Shown here in pieces: positions 5,176 to 6,607 of a stretch of 6,607 bases of DNA (the first letter of the stretch is position 1; each line of letters starts with the position of its first letter). The position numbers and the translations under genes were made by a program. The notes below the pieces were generated by a model. It had not been told where the DNA came from and did no database searches. It was given only the letters and a program-made list of their open reading frames with translations. The stretch lies in contig JAKSBO010000454.1 in assembly GCA_022361095.1 (NCBI GenBank), positions 1 through 6,607 on the forward strand, given 5' to 3'. Origin of the DNA: Desulfobacterales bacterium (GTDB lineage: Bacteria > Desulfobacterota > Desulfobacteria > Desulfobacterales > Desulfobacteraceae).

Positions 5176-6607
5176 ATGGCTTCATTTATTTCCGAATTTG
5201 AAAGGATTATCAAAACAGGGGAAATACATTCAGACACCCTGATGCAAATTTTAAACCTTGATGAAGACCAACAGCAGGCAGTGGTTGAACAGCTTGCCCT
5301 GGCCCAGGATAATGTTGCCTATGACATTTTATCATTCCTTATGAACACCATGGGCCCCACCCACCCGCTTCGCTCGCGTCTGCATCAACTCACCATGGAC
5401 AGGGCCCATATGAATTTCAAATTTGCCATGATTCTGATAAACCACACCAACCCGGCCCAGCCCGGCCCTGTATCCCATTTTATCAGGCACATTTTAAGCA
5501 AAGAGACTGATAAAGACCTGCTCAAGGACATTTTCCGGGCCGCAGGCCGCCTTGGTATGGAATTTCTTGTTGATGACTTGGCCGAATTTGTTTTTTACGA
5601 TGATCTTGAATTGCGTAAAGAAGCGGTGACGGCCATGGAACGTATTGGAACGAACAAGGCCCTGCAGAAATTGGAACAGATCGCACAAACCGACAAATGC
5701 GATGGGGACATTCTGGATGCCCTGGCCTTCTTAAAGGGTAAACGAAAAGCCACCCCTGCACCCCAGCCCAGAGCAACACCCCAACCCTCCCAACGGCCTA
5801 AAACACCCAGCCGCCCGGCCCCATCCCAACAGGCCCAGCCCAGCCGCCCCCCTGATGACCCCAATCTTCGCCTGCTGGTTTCCCCTCAAATTGAAGACCG
5901 GTTAAGGGCCTTTAAATACTTTGAGGATAAAGGTTCTGAAGTTGCCGACGCCCTGCATGACAATCTGGAAAATCAGACTCCCGATCTGCTGGAAAATCTG
6001 CTAAAACTTGTTGCCAGAACCATTCCCCAGGAGTCCCTAGGCGATCTTCTGACCCTGTCTGAAAAAAAAGACCTTAAAAATTCCGCCCGTTTTTCTTTGT
6101 ATAATGCCCTGTCAAATTACCCTGAACTTGAATCCACAGCACCCATTGTCAAGGCGGTCACAGATCCGGCTATTTTTGTGAGCATGGCGGCCATCAGGGC
6201 GTTAGACACGCACTGCTCTGATTATGTGGTCGCCGAAATCAGAAAAAGAATTGAATCCGGTACCAAAGCAGGAGAAATGTTGGCCACAACGATTCTGGAT
6301 ACATGCGTGCCCCGGCTCATAGAAGCATTGATGGCCTCGGACACATTTTCATATATCAGTTCAAACTATCTGAAATCTTCTGCTCAGATCAGGAGCATTG
6401 ATACCTGGATCAGCATCCTTGAAAAACGAAATCGAATGTCCACCGCTAAAAAATTTGTCCGGATCAGGGAAACTCAAAGCCAGGTCAACCGCCCTGTGGT
6501 TGTGGTGGTTCATCAATCAGCACCATACAAGGATGTATTTTCAAGACTCATTCACAGATGCGGATTCTCCGCCGGCACTTTTTCAGGCCCCCAGGAGGCA
6601 TTTGAGT
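5176..6607 (+). CDS. HEAT-like repeat protein with C-terminal degenerate receiver domain (partial, 3' end outside window)
   Basis: The frame is open from ATG at 5176 to the window edge (477 complete codons, no stop). AAGGAGG at 5164-5170 lies 5 nt before the ATG; an earlier ATG at 5171 is out of frame. Residues 1-188 are alpha-helical with HEAT-like repeats (for example DDLELRKEAVTAMERIG and DGDILDALAFL). Residues about 190-229 form a linker rich in Pro, Gln, Ser and Arg. Residues about 230-435 are a second helical-repeat region (for example DPAIFVSMAAIRALD). From 440 the sequence RPVVVVVHQSAPYKDVFSRL and the following GFSAGTF and EAFE align by eye with the first strand and helix of a CheY-like receiver. 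However, His446-Gln447 stand where the metal-binding acidic pair belongs. There is no signal peptide or membrane segment, so it is probably cytosolic. The role is unknown; a scaffold or regulator is possible. It follows galE by 10 nt and is likely cotranscribed. Confidence 0.75.
   Translation, partial: MASFISEFERIIKTGEIHSDTLMQILNLDEDQQQAVVEQLALAQDNVAYDILSFLMNTMGPTHPLRSRLHQLTMDRAHMNFKFAMILINHTNPAQPGPVSHFIRHILSKETDKDLLKDIFRAAGRLGMEFLVDDLAEFVFYDDLELRKEAVTAMERIGTNKALQKLEQIAQTDKCDGDILDALAFLKGKRKATPAPQPRATPQPSQRPKTPSRPAPSQQAQPSRPPDDPNLRLLVSPQIEDRLRAFKYFEDKGSEVADALHDNLENQTPDLLENLLKLVARTIPQESLGDLLTLSEKKDLKNSARFSLYNALSNYPELESTAPIVKAVTDPAIFVSMAAIRALDTHCSDYVVAEIRKRIESGTKAGEMLATTILDTCVPRLIEALMASDTFSYISSNYLKSSAQIRSIDTWISILEKRNRMSTAKKFVRIRETQSQVNRPVVVVVHQSAPYKDVFSRLIHRCGFSAGTFSGPQEAFE

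Noticed and set aside
5494..5864. Three overlapping minus-strand frames opposite the HEAT-like gene.
   Set aside because: They are antisense shadows, rich in Gly, Trp and Arg because they oppose the proline-rich linker; no starts with ribosome binding sites.
5739..5865. The C-rich, repetitive stretch considered as a DNA repeat array.
   Set aside because: It is low-complexity coding sequence for the Pro/Gln/Ser linker, with no regular repeat unit.

Overview
The window most resembles a chromosomal segment of an anaerobic, selenoprotein-using deltaproteobacterium (Desulfobacterota, probably a sulfate reducer of the Desulfobacteraceae type). This is an inference. It rests on a HesB/IscA-like gene whose conserved cysteine codon is an in-frame TGA followed by a good SECIS-like hairpin, on an Fe-S-type U32-like protein, and on the overall gene style. 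There is no sign of a phage, insertion sequence, CRISPR array, rRNA or tRNA.

Layout. Positions 1-98 may hold the last codons of an upstream gene, which overlaps the thiamine pyrophosphokinase gene thiN (95-736, +) by ATGA. thiN runs tail to tail into a lipoprotein gene with a C-terminal FliL-like domain (748-1635, -). One hairpin at 719-763 contains both stop codons and looks like a shared bidirectional terminator. A divergent intergenic region (1636-1850) with a promoter-like element and an AT-rich palindrome leads to a MarR-family regulator (1851-2354, +), which ends in a strong terminator (2421-2459).

On the minus strand lies a HesB/IscA-like selenoprotein (2590-2901), read through TGA as Sec33. 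Conventional gene calling would shorten it to its last 64 codons. It is transcribed divergently from an apparent operon on the plus strand. The operon contains a U32-like, cysteine-rich protein (3064-4152), the UDP-glucose 4-epimerase galE (4149-5165, ATGA overlap), and a large HEAT-like helical-repeat protein (5176 to the window end). The last protein has a proline-rich linker and ends in what looks like the start of a response-regulator receiver domain whose phosphate-site acidic pair is replaced by His-Gln.

Functionally, thiN makes the cofactor thiamine diphosphate and galE makes UDP-galactose for surface polysaccharide. The HesB-like selenoprotein is probably involved in Fe-S or redox chemistry. 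The FliL-domain lipoprotein, the U32-like protein and the HEAT/pseudo-receiver protein have no assignable specific role. The best leads are the selenoprotein with its SECIS, the degenerate receiver, and the U32-like protein with two cysteine clusters.
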